Assembly (NCBI RefSeq): GCF_964204645.1
Contig: NC_134034.1
Location: 7,063,414 to 7,127,413, forward strand
Source: Tubulanus polymorphus
Lineage: Eukaryota > Nemertea > Palaeonemertea > Tubulaniformes > Tubulanidae
Direction: 5' to 3'
Length of the DNA stretch: 64,000 nt
The translations under genes were made by a program, and so were the position numbers. Below the pieces are notes generated by a model. It searched no databases. It worked only from the letters and a program-made list of their open reading frames with translations, and was not told the origin of the DNA. This document shows, piece after piece, positions 10,501-19,525 of the stretch (the stretch's first letter is position 1; each line of letters begins with the position of its first letter).

Positions 10501-13092
10501 TCATACGGATGGGATGATTTGTTACCTAAGGATATTTGTTCTCAATGGTTCTCTATTAATGAAAACCTGTGCCGAGCTTTGGATATGACATTTCAGAGAA
10601 AGTATTTCTCAGATCCGAATTTGCGAACTACTGATTTAGAACTACACATATTTGGTGATAGTTCGACTCGCGCGTATGGAGCAGTGGCGTACCTTAAATC
10701 TGGTAGTCAGTCTAGTTTGATAATGTCAAAATCTCGTGTCGCTCCAGTTAAAGAATTGACCATCCCTAAGTTAGAATTGATGGCAGCTACGGTTGCAGCC
10801 AGGTTGTCTGATCACATTCAACGTTCAATTAATCCAACCATTGGTTCTAATTCGCCTATAAAATCCTTTCACTGGACTGACAGTCAGATTGTATTGGGTT
10901 GGTTAAATTCAGGAAAGAAACAGACACAATTTGTGAATAACCGGGTATCCGAGATTAGAAAATTAACTTCTTTAAACAGTTGGTTTTACTGTCCAGGTAA
11001 CGTTAACCCTGCAGACCTGTTAACTCGCGGTGTGCATTACAATGAGTTAACAGCTGATCTATGGTTAAAAGGGCCATCTTGGTTGACCAATGGGAGTCCT
11101 CTACCTGAACAGCCTAGCACAATTTCAATCAATTACGTAGTGGCTCAAAATTCCGATCCAATTCGTAAGAAGGAAAGTTCAATTTTTACTTTTCAATTGG
11201 GAGAAGTTATAGATTATAGTCAATTCACGTCATACTCAGAGTTGGTAAATGTCATGGCTCTGGCTTTACGCTTTATTCATAACCTTAAATCAATAAAAGA
11301 GGATCGAAATCACAGACCACTATCGTCATCAGAAATCGTGAATGCTGAAAAATTGATAATCAAATATTTTCAGTCCGCTTTGTGTGCCGAGATAATTCAG
11401 GACTTGACTAGTGGCACAAAGAGAAAGAAATTATCTGTAGTTAATCAACTACAATTATACATAGACGACGAGGGCATTATTAGGTGCAAAGGTCGTCTCC
11501 AGAATGCTGATATGAGTTTTGATTCTAAACACCCGATATTCGTACCAAAATCGTGTATGTTATCTAGTTTGATTATCAATGATGCTCATCTGCAGGTCAT
11601 GCATTTCGGTGTAAGTGCAACTGTGTGTAAGATACGAGAAAATTTTTGGATCCCTCAGATACGCCAAGCAGTCAAGTCTCAGGTCAGAAAATGCGTTACA
11701 TGTCGCAAAGTTTCTGGTAAACCCTTTACGTTACCAGATCCACCTCCACTTCCTGGGTATAGAGTTTCTAGATATCCACCGTTTTACTACTGTGGACTGG
11801 ATTATTGCGGACCATTCGTTTTAAACAATGGCAGCAATTGTTATATTGCATTATTCACATGCACTGTAACCAGAGCAGTCCATTGTGAGGTTGTAGTTAG
11901 TAACTCTACAGACGAATTTATAAGATGTTTCCGTAGGTTCACTGCTCGTCGCTCCGTGCCAAGGATGCTTATCTCTGATAATGCTAGTACCTTTATCGGA
12001 GCCAACTCCGAATTGAAGAAGATATTTGAAGCTTTGAGTTCAACGAATTTCCTTTCAAAGCGACGCATTGATTGGCATTTTATAACAAAAAGAAGCCCTT
12101 GGCACGGAGGATTCTACGAGCGATTAATCGGTTTGACAAAGTCTGCTCTGAAAAAGTGTTTAGGAAGGGCAAAAGTAACTCTAGATGAATTTTCGACATT
12201 AATCACAGAAATTGAGTGTACGATTAATGACAGACCCTTAGTCAGGGAAACATCAGATATCAATGACATTAATGTATTAACTCCATCTCATTTAGTTTGT
12301 GGAAGGAAAATTAATTCATTGCCTCATCCTGAGTTTGATATCAATGATCCTGATTATTCCAATTTGTCAGAATCCGAGTTGCAGAATCGATATAAATTCC
12401 TGGTTACACTTCAAGATAAATTTTGGGATAAGTGGCATAAAGAGTACCTGGTAAATTTGAGAGAATCTCATAAATCTGTTGGCGATAATTATCAAAATAT
12501 CAAACCGGGAATGCTAGTTTTAATACATGACGCACATGTTCCACGTTTACGATGGAAATTAGCTATAATTATTAAGATTTTGCGCGGGGAGGATGACCTC
12601 ATTCGGTCAGTAGAGTTAAAAACTGCCAATGGTTTCACTAACCGTCCAATTTCTAAACTAGTTTATCTAGAAGTAAATATTTGGATTTCGCGGGGGACAA
12701 GCAACTCCTGCGCAGCTGTGCTTGTCCCGCCTCCACCCAACTTAGGCCTCACACACGGCCCGTATCCTCTCGGGGCGCCCTCTATCTCTTCGTGCCTCTT
12801 CACCGTTGGTGGGTACGTCCGGGTCCGCTCGTCCTCCTCTTGGAGGCGAGTAATTCAGCTGGAATCCTCTGCCCGACAAAATGTCGGTAGCGTGACTCCG
12901 GCCTCTCCTCAGCTGACCGACCGGATTCCTCGTGTCCTAAAAGTTAGACTACTTGACTCTGACTCTCTTCCTCACTCCGATCAAGTCCACGATAACTCAA
13001 AGAAACGGCCCGATGCTAATTTTGAATTACTAACTAATATATATTTATTTGCAGCTATAACCGCCCGAAATCCGATGCGAGCCTCGAATTAA
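7555..13092 (+). CDS. BEL/Pao Gag-Pol polyprotein fused to LTR-derived tail
   Basis: An 1845-residue open frame. In order: a DUF1759-type gag domain (about residues 50-210), three CCHC-like zinc knuckles (about 285-355), a retropepsin-like domain with LFDDGS at 450-455, a reverse transcriptase with YVDN at 861-864, RNase H/Peptidase_A17-type sequence (about 1000-1150), an HHCC zinc-binding region (about 1345-1385), and an integrase core with acidic residues near 1414, 1472 (SDN) and 1521 (GGFYER). A DUF5641-type C-terminus ends about residue 1705. The last 140 residues are translated from Gypsy LTR sequence and are not part of the family. The polyprotein carries out reverse transcription and integration of its own RNA. 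It lacks a 3' LTR, so this copy cannot move by itself. Confidence 0.9.
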   Translation: MMTDLDSNLLEFYSKEKEICDFIAESEDYLSERKIDLSVLEHSVQALTINVPSNRDFTTRPKRLTLEKLKLPTFSGNLLEWKSFWDLFCATVDKQSDLSGIEKFSHLITHLTGEAKECLEGLPLTDVNYFVAKKLLCDRFGQAHKIAEVYMTSLLSLPAPRYDLKSLRSFYDKLEKYIRSLDSIGKPTSNYGAMLVPVLRTKLPYEVNLSISKEHGNKDWDLDSLRTAIKNEVLTLEACNTLSCSNSTQAKSSTVTSLISTVDRVNYNRPVKQQLHRPNNSNRGKCAYCYSSNHYANQCEIITDPEIRFSMIRNANLCYSCLGKHRSRDCGSQQRCKSCGGKHHSSLCSASFFRRSQPKGVRAHLVSCERSVDGTAPTPQLVPAARNPTPQQQSTMSLINESNSYAKSETSIENVNISVAVNTVQTIPVHLKTAVGRVTGPEEHTFANILFDDGSQRSFVTEELANLLKLQIIKNADLNLCTFGATSTTNRKVDIVEINIICTDGSTLKVEAIVVPAITKPLLVPSDIETINEFKGLQFAQPIHYASDHIDISVLIGSDYYYNFIETEGTIRSSDGPVAVPTKLGYVITGPRKNGNSSNVSMLHVVSEPDSYNLGRFWSLDILGIAPPVDETSNFLEEYLNSSISKEGGIYQAKLPWRVGYGPLPSNYSVAYGRTRSLARRLFQSSLLESYDGIIKYQLERDFIEKVAYPDPIDDLGKIHYIPHHAVFRESSTTPIRIVFDCSCRSSKNSLSLNDCLESGPCLLNELTSILIRFRLFDCAVTTDIEKAFLHVGLDKSDRDSTLFLWLSDSKDTESTFEVYRFKRVLFGAKCSPFMLNSTIIYHLRNNFKGKFTNNLLRDIYVDNISTSVNSVSDVIQFYKEARSLKENANFNFRCWASNSSQLRELAKHDGVLEPSRIVKNLGLMWDTDRDLIAYPKHAVIDESPITKRVILKRTAKIYDPLGFLTPVTLPSKLLLQDLWKQSYGWDDLLPKDICSQWFSINENLCRALDMTFQRKYFSDPNLRTTDLELHIFGDSSTRAYGAVAYLKSGSQSSLIMSKSRVAPVKELTIPKLELMAATVAARLSDHIQRSINPTIGSNSPIKSFHWTDSQIVLGWLNSGKKQTQFVNNRVSEIRKLTSLNSWFYCPGNVNPADLLTRGVHYNELTADLWLKGPSWLTNGSPLPEQPSTISINYVVAQNSDPIRKKESSIFTFQLGEVIDYSQFTSYSELVNVMALALRFIHNLKSIKEDRNHRPLSSSEIVNAEKLIIKYFQSALCAEIIQDLTSGTKRKKLSVVNQLQLYIDDEGIIRCKGRLQNADMSFDSKHPIFVPKSCMLSSLIINDAHLQVMHFGVSATVCKIRENFWIPQIRQAVKSQVRKCVTCRKVSGKPFTLPDPPPLPGYRVSRYPPFYYCGLDYCGPFVLNNGSNCYIALFTCTVTRAVHCEVVVSNSTDEFIRCFRRFTARRSVPRMLISDNASTFIGANSELKKIFEALSSTNFLSKRRIDWHFITKRSPWHGGFYERLIGLTKSALKKCLGRAKVTLDEFSTLITEIECTINDRPLVRETSDINDINVLTPSHLVCGRKINSLPHPEFDINDPDYSNLSESELQNRYKFLVTLQDKFWDKWHKEYLVNLRESHKSVGDNYQNIKPGMLVLIHDAHVPRLRWKLAIIIKILRGEDDLIRSVELKTANGFTNRPISKLVYLEVNIWISRGTSNSCAAVLVPPPPNLGLTHGPYPLGAPSISSCLFTVGGYVRVRSSSSWRRVIQLESSARQNVGSVTPASPQLTDRIPRVLKVRLLDSDSLPHSDQVHDNSKKRPDANFELLTNIYLFAAITARNPMRASN

Positions 13093-14037
13093 TTTCCAAA
13101 CACTATTTACAATTACACAGTCGGTCATTCCGAACACGGTTACTATATACAAAAGGGCTCCCGCCCGGACAACGCGGAGTCCGGGACAAACACGGCGTCA
13201 GGGGAAACAACCATGTCCGCCGGGGACAACGCGGCGTCCGCCGGGGACAACGCCGACCCTGAACATCAATAACGGCAAATACTATTTACAACTAATTAGA
13301 GCGGTCCGGGTGCCCGCATGTGGACACGGGGACACGGACGGGCAGGTTCTTACATTATATATAATTACTGGTATGTGCAGTCAATACAAGAATTACGTAA
13401 CGTTTTCTGCGGCGCTTGCAAGCTTTAAGTTGCACGGACAGTCCGAGTGAACGGTTGTTCTTGAATCTCGCGCTCCGCGTTCCTTTTATAGCCCGCGATT
13501 GTCCCCGCCGCGCTCTCATTGGCTGGAACAAAAGCCCGGACACGCGTGATTGGTTACGCGTGCCACGTGACTTCGAGGTTGGCTGAGTTCCAGCGACAAT
13601 GAGAGCGGAGCCGGGCAACCGCACGCCAGCTGCAAAAGGTCACGGCGGACACGAGAGATACAAAGAATAGTTTAAAATATCATCACAAAGGTAATATTAT
13701 AATATACATGAGCGATAAATGTTCTTAAAGTAATAAATGAGTTGAAAGGGTTCGAACCCCGCACTCGGAAGATATAAGTAATAATTACAAATCCAATTCA
13801 ACCAGAAGGGTTAAAATGAATAAACGCGGACCCGGAACAACCGGTCGCGAAACATCGACCCAATTACAAAACACGGACATTTATAAAATGATACAACACG
13901 GTCTCGCCGAATAAATACAGTTAAAAGACATTAAACAGGATAATATATTATAAGATAGGAGCAGAGCGGTGAAATCCGGGAGAAGGTGATTTTAAATTTA
14001 GCGCCAATGTACGGCGAAATCCGCTAGTTTCGCTACA
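12676..14037 (-). repeat. Gypsy left (3') LTR, main part
   Basis: Matches 20,917-22,286 with roughly ten differences. On the minus strand it carries CTATAAAAGG (13,482-13,491 on the plus strand as CCTTTTATAG), a good core promoter TATA box, and an AATAAA at about 13,041-13,046. It ends CGCTACA. A purine-rich tract on the minus strand lies just inside it. Confidence 0.9.
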
Positions 14038-14049
14038 TCACCCCCTCCC
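14038..14049 (-). promoter_or_regulatory. Gypsy polypurine tract
   Basis: Read on the minus strand the sequence is GGGAGGGGGTGA, directly upstream of the 3' LTR start (TGTAGCG). This is the expected place and composition for the plus-strand primer of reverse transcription. Confidence 0.8.
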
Positions 14050-14079
14050 AGCTTTCACGCGCCCCGCGTGAAAAATCGA

Positions 14080-14300
14080 ATTTCTCGCGGACGGACAATC
14101 GTTCGACGTTTCGGCGATGACTGACGCTCATCGTAATATTCTAAATAGACGGACATTCGAATTACTCGCGGACGGACAATCGTTCGACGTTTCGGCGATG
14201 ACTGACGCTCATCGTAATATTCTAAATAGACGGACATTCGAATTACTCGCGGACGGACAATCATTCGACGTTTTGACGATGACTGACGCTCATCGTTCTT
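14080..14300. repeat. 81-bp tandem repeat, about 2.7 copies
   Basis: The word GCGGACGGACAATCGTTCGA and the following GATGACTGACGCTCATCG recur every 81 bp at about 14,088, 14,169 and 14,250. The last copy is partly diverged. The array lies between the third Gypsy ORF and the polypurine tract. The third ORF begins to run out at its edge, so the array is probably 3' untranslated sequence. Confidence 0.85.
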
Positions 14301-15664
14301 CCAGTACACACGCTATGCAGTCGATCGGCGCATCGTCGAACCCGAAAATAATCATGTCCCCTGTCTCGAGTGGATGGACGTGAACTTCCGAAAACGGCTG
14401 CAATGAACTTCGTGCTGGTGGCGTCCAGGAAATCCCCGAAGCGCGGGCCATCTTTTGGCAAAACGGGCATCGAACGGGCACTCCCGGAACTTCCCGGAAA
14501 GTAGCCGGGCGGCCATGGACGGTCGGGTGTACATGCGCGAGCACCCTTCTCGATTCTGGGTTGCATCTGTTCTCTTTCACCGGCCGCGGCTCGTCCGAAC
14601 TGAGTATCGCCGGCTGTATAGGGGCCGGGATATCGGCCTTCGGTATCGGCTTTTCGATCGTGGTCGGCAAGTATGTTGGGGTCTGGTTCCCCCACCAATC
14701 CTGAAATTTCGAGCCGAGTATCTCTGGCGAATACGCGGGTACGTTCTCCGGCTCTCTCGGTCCTTTCTCCAAACGCTGTACTTCTTCTCTCCGTTTCTCT
14801 TCCAGCCTCTTTCTCTCTGTCTCTCTCTTCTCCCTTGCCTCCTCTTCCACCCTCCTCCACTGTTCTACTGCCGCCTTGTGCGCCTCTTCCGATCTCTTCT
14901 TCTTTTCCAACTCATCTCTTTCCCTCGCGCGCCGACTAAGTTCCAGGCTCCTTTTTATCATAAGTTTTCTCCTTCTTCCATAACTTATTCTTTCGGCCAA
15001 ACTTCTTCCGGGTTTTGCAGACGCGATATCTCCTGGTTTGCCGACGTTCGAGCTGCCGTCAGGGGTGATTTCAACGGTTGTAGTGTCTGCCGCTGTCAAG
15101 TCGTCTTCTATTCTCTTGGTCCATTCTGTTCCATCTCCGGCTCCTCTCTCTTCGTTCGCTACGCTTTCCTCCTTCTCTTTGCTTTCAGTCTCTCCTTCTT
15201 TTTCTCTCTCTTCTATCTTCTTATTCTGTGTCGTCGCACCTTCACCCTTCCTCTTCTCTTTCTGCTTAATCTCGGTCGTTACACCTTCTTCCTTCCTCTC
15301 TTCTTTCTTCTTAATCTCTGCTGTTACACCTTCTTCCTTCCTCTCTACCTTTTTCTTCCTTCTCTTCTCTTCACGCACCGCACCTGTCAACTCCACCTTT
15401 CTCTTGTCCCCTGCGCACTCAATGCTGATCTCAGGCGGCTGGTCCCACCCCTCCTCCACGATCTTTATTACGCACTGAGAAGTGCCATGGTGACGTCTGG
15501 CGTGGCGTCGTAGTGTGTCACCCCGGTCACTGATTCTGCCGCACTTCTTACATTCGTATTTTACGCCCTCGTGCGTCACCGCTTCGCATTTAGTTTCATG
15601 GCGCTTCAGGTTCTCCACTGAACGGAAATGGTCCCGACAACCACGACATTTGAAATTTGACGAC
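14290..15664 (-). CDS. Gypsy third ORF: zinc-finger, coiled-coil protein
   Basis: A 442-residue frame from the ATG at 15,618, downstream of integrase in the position of env or accessory genes. A cysteine-histidine motif starts upstream of that ATG (C-x2-C), so translation probably enters through the splice acceptor at 15,665-15,666. There a pyrimidine-rich tract ends in TTTTTAG. A second C2H2 finger (C-x2-C...H-x3-H) covers about residues 22-43. Residues 80-285 are charged, lysine- and glutamate-rich and predicted coiled coil. The C-terminal third has a C-x2-C pair and a compact hydrophobic end. There is no signal peptide or membrane anchor, so it is not a classical envelope. I do not recognise the family; nucleic-acid binding is inference from the fingers. 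Confidence 0.7.
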
Positions 15665-15690
15665 CTAAAAATAAAAGAACAAAGAGCGAT
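15665..15690 (-). promoter_or_regulatory. Candidate splice acceptor for third ORF
   Basis: The minus strand reads CTCTTTGTTCTTTTATTTTTAG before the first zinc-finger codons. A spliced subgenomic RNA is a common way for Gypsy elements to express a 3' ORF. The donor has not been located. Confidence 0.5.
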
Positions 15691-15724
15691 TGATTACTTT
15701 GCTGTTTTAAACAGTAGACAACGC

Positions 15725-17437
15725 CTACAAGTAGATATATTCTGGGCGTTGGCGTTTCGGGCAGGTACGGCCGCTGGTTTTGTGTCTACTCTCTGTATCT
15801 TCTGTCATCGTCAGTTTGTCTGTTACGGGCTCGACGTTCAGTAGAGATCGGTATTGCACCCCTAAATACAGCTTAAGTCGGTCAAAGTGAACGATCTTAG
15901 GAGCGCTGGACAGCTTGTCCCGCACCTCATATAGGGCATCTGAGAGTCGTTCCATTACTGTATACGGCCCAGTCCAGTTCAACTGGAGTTTGCGATTAGG
16001 ATTTCCGTCGGTCAATTTGGGCTGATAGAGCCAAACCCGGTCGCTGGCGTTGTACGGCTTCCCGTGACGTTTTTGGTCGTATAGTGCCTTCTGTCGCGAT
16101 GTGTTCTTCAGGAGCGCCTTGCGGGCATCTCTGTGTGCCGTTGTTATTCGGGTTCGTACGCTGGCCGTGTAGTCGCTGACGGAAGGATACCGATCTTTCG
16201 GAGGGAGTCCGACGATCAGATCGAGGGGTAGATCGATCTCCCTCAGAAGCATCAGGTAGTTTGGTGACGCTTCTGTAGTGGTGTGCCGGGCGGAACGATA
16301 GGCCATCGAGACGTAGGGAAGTTGTAAGTCCCAATCAAAAGGGTCGTCAGTTGTTGTTAGAGACAACATTGTTTTAAGGCTCCGATTGAAGCGTTCCACC
16401 ATACCGTCGCTTTGGGGACGGTAGGGGCTGCATCTGGTTTGATGGATCCCCAGCAGGGTACAAATTTCGCGGAAGAGATGGGACTGGAAGTTTGAGCCTT
16501 GGTCTGAGTGTAGCTCCCTCGGCACTCCGAAACGGCTGAAGAATTCGGTCACAAGTTTGTCAGCTACCGTCTTGGCCTCGATGTCCGGTACAGCGTAACA
16601 TTCTACCCATTTTGTGAAGTAGTCCATTATGACTATAATGTATTGGTTCCCTGCCGTGGTTTCCTGCAGAGGGCCCATGATATCGACCGCTACTCTTTCC
16701 ATGGGGGATCCAACATTGTATGACTGTAGCTCCGCCAGATATCTTTTCGGCGGCGGTTTCTTCCGGGGACACACCTCGCATTGTTTCACCCACAGATCGA
16801 TGTCGTCACGCATCTCTGGCCAAAAATACCGTCGCTGCACCTTGGAAAGTGTTTTCTCGATGCCTTGGTGACCCCCGACACGACCAGAATGAAGTTGGTC
16901 GAATACGATCCGACGGAGTGGTGGGGGAACGACCAGTTGGGAAAACCCGCCTCGGTGAGGTCTACATTCGCGGAAAAGTATACCATCCTTGATCTGAAGT
17001 AAGTCCCACTCGGACCAATAGCGTTTCGCTTGATTGCTTTTTGGTGCTACATCTTGCCACTGGGGCCTTGATTTTCCTTCGCGTTGAAGTTCAATGAGCC
17101 ACCTCAGATCTTCGTCCTCAAATTGGGCTGTCTTAAGCCCTGTCAGGTCCCAAGGCTCGGGGATTTCGCCGAATGTCGGGTTAGTCACTCGGATATGCCG
17201 ATGCTGCGGTGAACAAGCAACCTGTAGTTTGGTGTCGGTCGAGTCGTCTTCCGAATCGAATCCTCCGTGCTGGACCACGTGGAGGTAACCAATTTTGTCG
17301 CACTGTCGACAGGGAATGCGAGACAGTCCGTCTGCGTTTCCGTGATGTGTTCCCTTGCGGTATTCGATCTGGAAATGGAATGACGACAAAGACTCAAGCC
17401 AGCGAGCAATTTGTCCTTCAGGTTCCTTGAGGCTCAT
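15725..17437 (-). CDS. Gypsy pol: RNase H end and integrase
   Basis: A 570-residue frame. It starts inside the RNase H domain and reads the end of that domain (HHGNADGLSR at about 31-40). An HHCC zinc-binding segment follows (about residues 190-235), then the integrase catalytic core with D in VDIMGPL, D in SDQGSNF and E in MVERFNRSLK, and then a C-terminal domain. It is separated from the reverse transcriptase ORF by one frameshift between about 17,437 and 17,500. Integrase joins the linear cDNA to chromosomal DNA. The core is intact by motif; the broken frame implies this copy does not make a full Pol. Confidence 0.92.
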   Translation of the reverse strand: MSLKEPEGQIARWLESLSSFHFQIEYRKGTHHGNADGLSRIPCRQCDKIGYLHVVQHGGFDSEDDSTDTKLQVACSPQHRHIRVTNPTFGEIPEPWDLTGLKTAQFEDEDLRWLIELQREGKSRPQWQDVAPKSNQAKRYWSEWDLLQIKDGILFRECRPHRGGFSQLVVPPPLRRIVFDQLHSGRVGGHQGIEKTLSKVQRRYFWPEMRDDIDLWVKQCEVCPRKKPPPKRYLAELQSYNVGSPMERVAVDIMGPLQETTAGNQYIIVIMDYFTKWVECYAVPDIEAKTVADKLVTEFFSRFGVPRELHSDQGSNFQSHLFREICTLLGIHQTRCSPYRPQSDGMVERFNRSLKTMLSLTTTDDPFDWDLQLPYVSMAYRSARHTTTEASPNYLMLLREIDLPLDLIVGLPPKDRYPSVSDYTASVRTRITTAHRDARKALLKNTSRQKALYDQKRHGKPYNASDRVWLYQPKLTDGNPNRKLQLNWTGPYTVMERLSDALYEVRDKLSSAPKIVHFDRLKLYLGVQYRSLLNVEPVTDKLTMTEDTESRHKTSGRTCPKRQRPEYIYL

Positions 17438-17469
17438 CAGCCACCGTAGGGCGCTATGGTCGGTCCGTA

Positions 17470-18453
17470 TCAGGAATTCTGGCCGGTCAGAAAGTGTTTG
17501 TAGTACTTAACGAAGTACACTACTGCCAGCAACTCTCTGCGTGTTACGCAGTAGTTCTGTTCGGCCCTATTAAGCGTCCGACTTCCGTAGGCAATTGGTT
17601 TTTCTTCGCCCTCCTGTACTTGGCTTAAGACGCCGCCAATGGCAAAAGCACTCGCGTCGCAGTCTAGGACGTATGGGTCAGTAGCGCTCGGGTAAGCTAG
17701 TATTGGTGCACTAGTCAACCTGTCTTTCAAATTGCGAAACGCCGACTCGTGTTCCTCCGTCCAAACAAATCTCTGGTCTTTAGCAGTCAGATGATGAAGG
17801 CTGCTGGCTATTTTTGCAAACCCCGCGACGAATCGTCGATAATAGGTGGCGAGACCGAGAAAACTTCGAACTTCTCTAACGTTGGAGGGTGTTGGCCAGG
17901 TCTGGATACATTCGATTTTTGATGGGTCCGTCTGAATTCCGGCTGCGCTGACTACGTGACCGAGGAAAGCCACAGACTGTTGAAACAGGGAGCATTTCCG
18001 AGGTTTCAATTTGAGCCCTGCTTCTTCCAGTTTGGTGAGGACTAAGTCCAGCCTTTCGAGCATCTCATCTACGGTACTGCTGAATATTAGTATATCGTCT
18101 AAGTAAATCAGACAGACCTCCCACTGCAGGCCGACAAGTACCATTTCCATAAGTCGTTCAAACGTTCCAGGCGCTCCGGACATACCAAACGGTAAAACGG
18201 TAAACTGCCACAGGCCACTCTGGGTGCTGAAAGCGGATTTCTCCTTGGCAGTTTCACTCAGTCCCACCTGCCAGTATCCGGAGTTCAAATCGAGAGTACT
18301 GAACCACATGGCTCCACCTAGGCATTCTAGCGACCGATTGATGTTGGGAATGGCTACGCTTTCAATCGTAGTCACGTCGTTGAGGCGCCTATAATCCACA
18401 CAAAACCGCGTGCTTCCGTCTTTTTTTTCACTAGGACTATCGGAGAGGACCAA
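17470..18453 (-). CDS. Gypsy pol: reverse transcriptase and RNase H
   Basis: A 327-residue frame. Reverse transcriptase motifs include FCVDYRRLND (about 17-26), LPFGMSGAP and the catalytic YLDD at 117-120. The RNase H-like domain follows, with DCDASAFAIGG near residue 265. The upstream junction with the protease ORF overlaps at 18,372-18,453 in another frame and coincides with a run of T at 18,420-18,428, so a one-base indel there split the gene. It copies element RNA to DNA in the cytoplasmic particle. Confidence 0.92.
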   Translation of the reverse strand: MVLSDSPSEKKDGSTRFCVDYRRLNDVTTIESVAIPNINRSLECLGGAMWFSTLDLNSGYWQVGLSETAKEKSAFSTQSGLWQFTVLPFGMSGAPGTFERLMEMVLVGLQWEVCLIYLDDILIFSSTVDEMLERLDLVLTKLEEAGLKLKPRKCSLFQQSVAFLGHVVSAAGIQTDPSKIECIQTWPTPSNVREVRSFLGLATYYRRFVAGFAKIASSLHHLTAKDQRFVWTEEHESAFRNLKDRLTSAPILAYPSATDPYVLDCDASAFAIGGVLSQVQEGEEKPIAYGSRTLNRAEQNYCVTRRELLAVVYFVKYYKHFLTGQNS

Positions 18454-19487
18454 GGGGAGCGGGATCGTTCGATCAACCCTCGTCTGTGCATGTCGTGCAC
18501 CAAGTCCTCGGTCTCTTTCCGTTTACTGAGCGGCGGTAACCTGGGTGGTTGTCTTATAGGAGCGTGGTCCCCTGTATTCACCTCGTGTTGCACGAGGTCC
18601 GTTTGTCCCAGGTCCTCGTCGGTTTTGGAGAACGCGTTAGAGTGTTTGGTCAAAAGCTCCGCAAACCGAGTGGCCTCCGTCGGGTTCAAATGTTCGATGC
18701 TGGTTTCGTACAGCTGTTGTACGTGATCGGGGACGCTTGTCTTTGGGTCTTCGTCATCTGGACAAGTGTTTTCTTCATTTGAGTCCATCGCGCGGATTGT
18801 AGAAACGGCGGTTAGTCGGCCAAGCACTGTCGATCCAGGGAGAACAATCGGTTCGACTCCCAAGTTCATAACGCGCAGACAACGCGCTGTGTCCCCTGCT
18901 GTGGTGTCAATTAATGTTCTTGCGATTGCCAGATCACCACCCTCGTATCTGGTAGTTCCCTCGACGACGCTTAGCATCGGTATCCCCTGGCTGCCCGAAA
19001 CGGTTATAGGAATTGTGGCTTGGTGACGTGGGGGTATCTCTACGCTGTCCAGTGTTCTCACGAGGAACTCTGCTTCTGGTTCGATTGATCTCTTCGGATA
19101 GAGGACGATCTCTTCGTTTTCGCAGATTAGAAGTGAATTGCCGACATCGAGGAATGAGTTAGTTCTCTTCAAAAAATCCATGCCGAGAATTCCGTCTTCT
19201 CCGATGCCCGCGACGACAACGCTCATACGGAACTTACGTTGTCCGAACGTCAACGAACCCGTCGTTCTTCCGTCAACAGAGAGATCGCCACCGTCAGCCC
19301 CGAGTAGCCTGAGAGTTGTTGGTTTAAGCCGAGGTCGGTATGATTCCGGTATAGCGGTGTATGCTTTGCTTGAGATTATCGTGGTACAAGCACCCGTGTC
19401 GACTAGCAGAGTCATCTTCACGTTACCAACATCGGTGATTGCATATAGTCCGTTGTCTGAGTTCTTCCCCGGATGGTAGTTCAGCAC
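18372..19487 (-). CDS. Gypsy pol: aspartic protease and RT N-terminus
   Basis: A 371-residue frame with the retropepsin signature LLVDTGACTTII near residues 28-39, followed by the linker and the start of reverse transcriptase. Its frame differs from gag's, and gag ends at 19,526, so Pol would be made by ribosomal frameshifting as in many Gypsy elements. The last dozen residues, past the T run, are out of frame and not genuine. The protease cleaves the Gag-Pol precursor. Confidence 0.88.
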   Translation of the reverse strand: MLNYHPGKNSDNGLYAITDVGNVKMTLLVDTGACTTIISSKAYTAIPESYRPRLKPTTLRLLGADGGDLSVDGRTTGSLTFGQRKFRMSVVVAGIGEDGILGMDFLKRTNSFLDVGNSLLICENEEIVLYPKRSIEPEAEFLVRTLDSVEIPPRHQATIPITVSGSQGIPMLSVVEGTTRYEGGDLAIARTLIDTTAGDTARCLRVMNLGVEPIVLPGSTVLGRLTAVSTIRAMDSNEENTCPDDEDPKTSVPDHVQQLYETSIEHLNPTEATRFAELLTKHSNAFSKTDEDLGQTDLVQHEVNTGDHAPIRQPPRLPPLSKRKETEDLVHDMHRRGLIERSRSPWSSPIVLVKKKTEARGFVWIIGASTT

Positions 19488-19525
19488 GTTGCCTACGGGG
19501 TCGTGTTGGGGCCGATCAATCTCGC

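Larger units (their letters stand above)
7159..12675 (+). mobile_element. BEL/Pao retrotransposon, 3'-truncated
   Basis: Contains one 5' LTR (7,159-7,363), a primer-binding site and a gag-pol coding region, but no 3' LTR. The right boundary is where BEL codons run straight into the interrupted Gypsy LTR (AAGTAAATATTTGG against AGTAATATTTGG in the intact LTR). A deletion therefore removed the BEL 3' end and its target duplication. Because it lies inside the recent Gypsy LTR, this is the youngest retroelement insertion of the pair. Confidence 0.9.

Noticed and set aside
12681-13092. C-terminal extension of the BEL polyprotein as a new domain
   Set aside because: The same sequence occurs at 20,923-21,334 as part of the Gypsy LTR; the reading frame is open by chance.
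14455-15513. 352-codon plus-strand ORF
   Set aside because: It is antisense to the Gypsy third ORF, and its leucine-, serine- and phenylalanine-rich composition is the mirror of the lysine- and glutamate-rich coiled coil.
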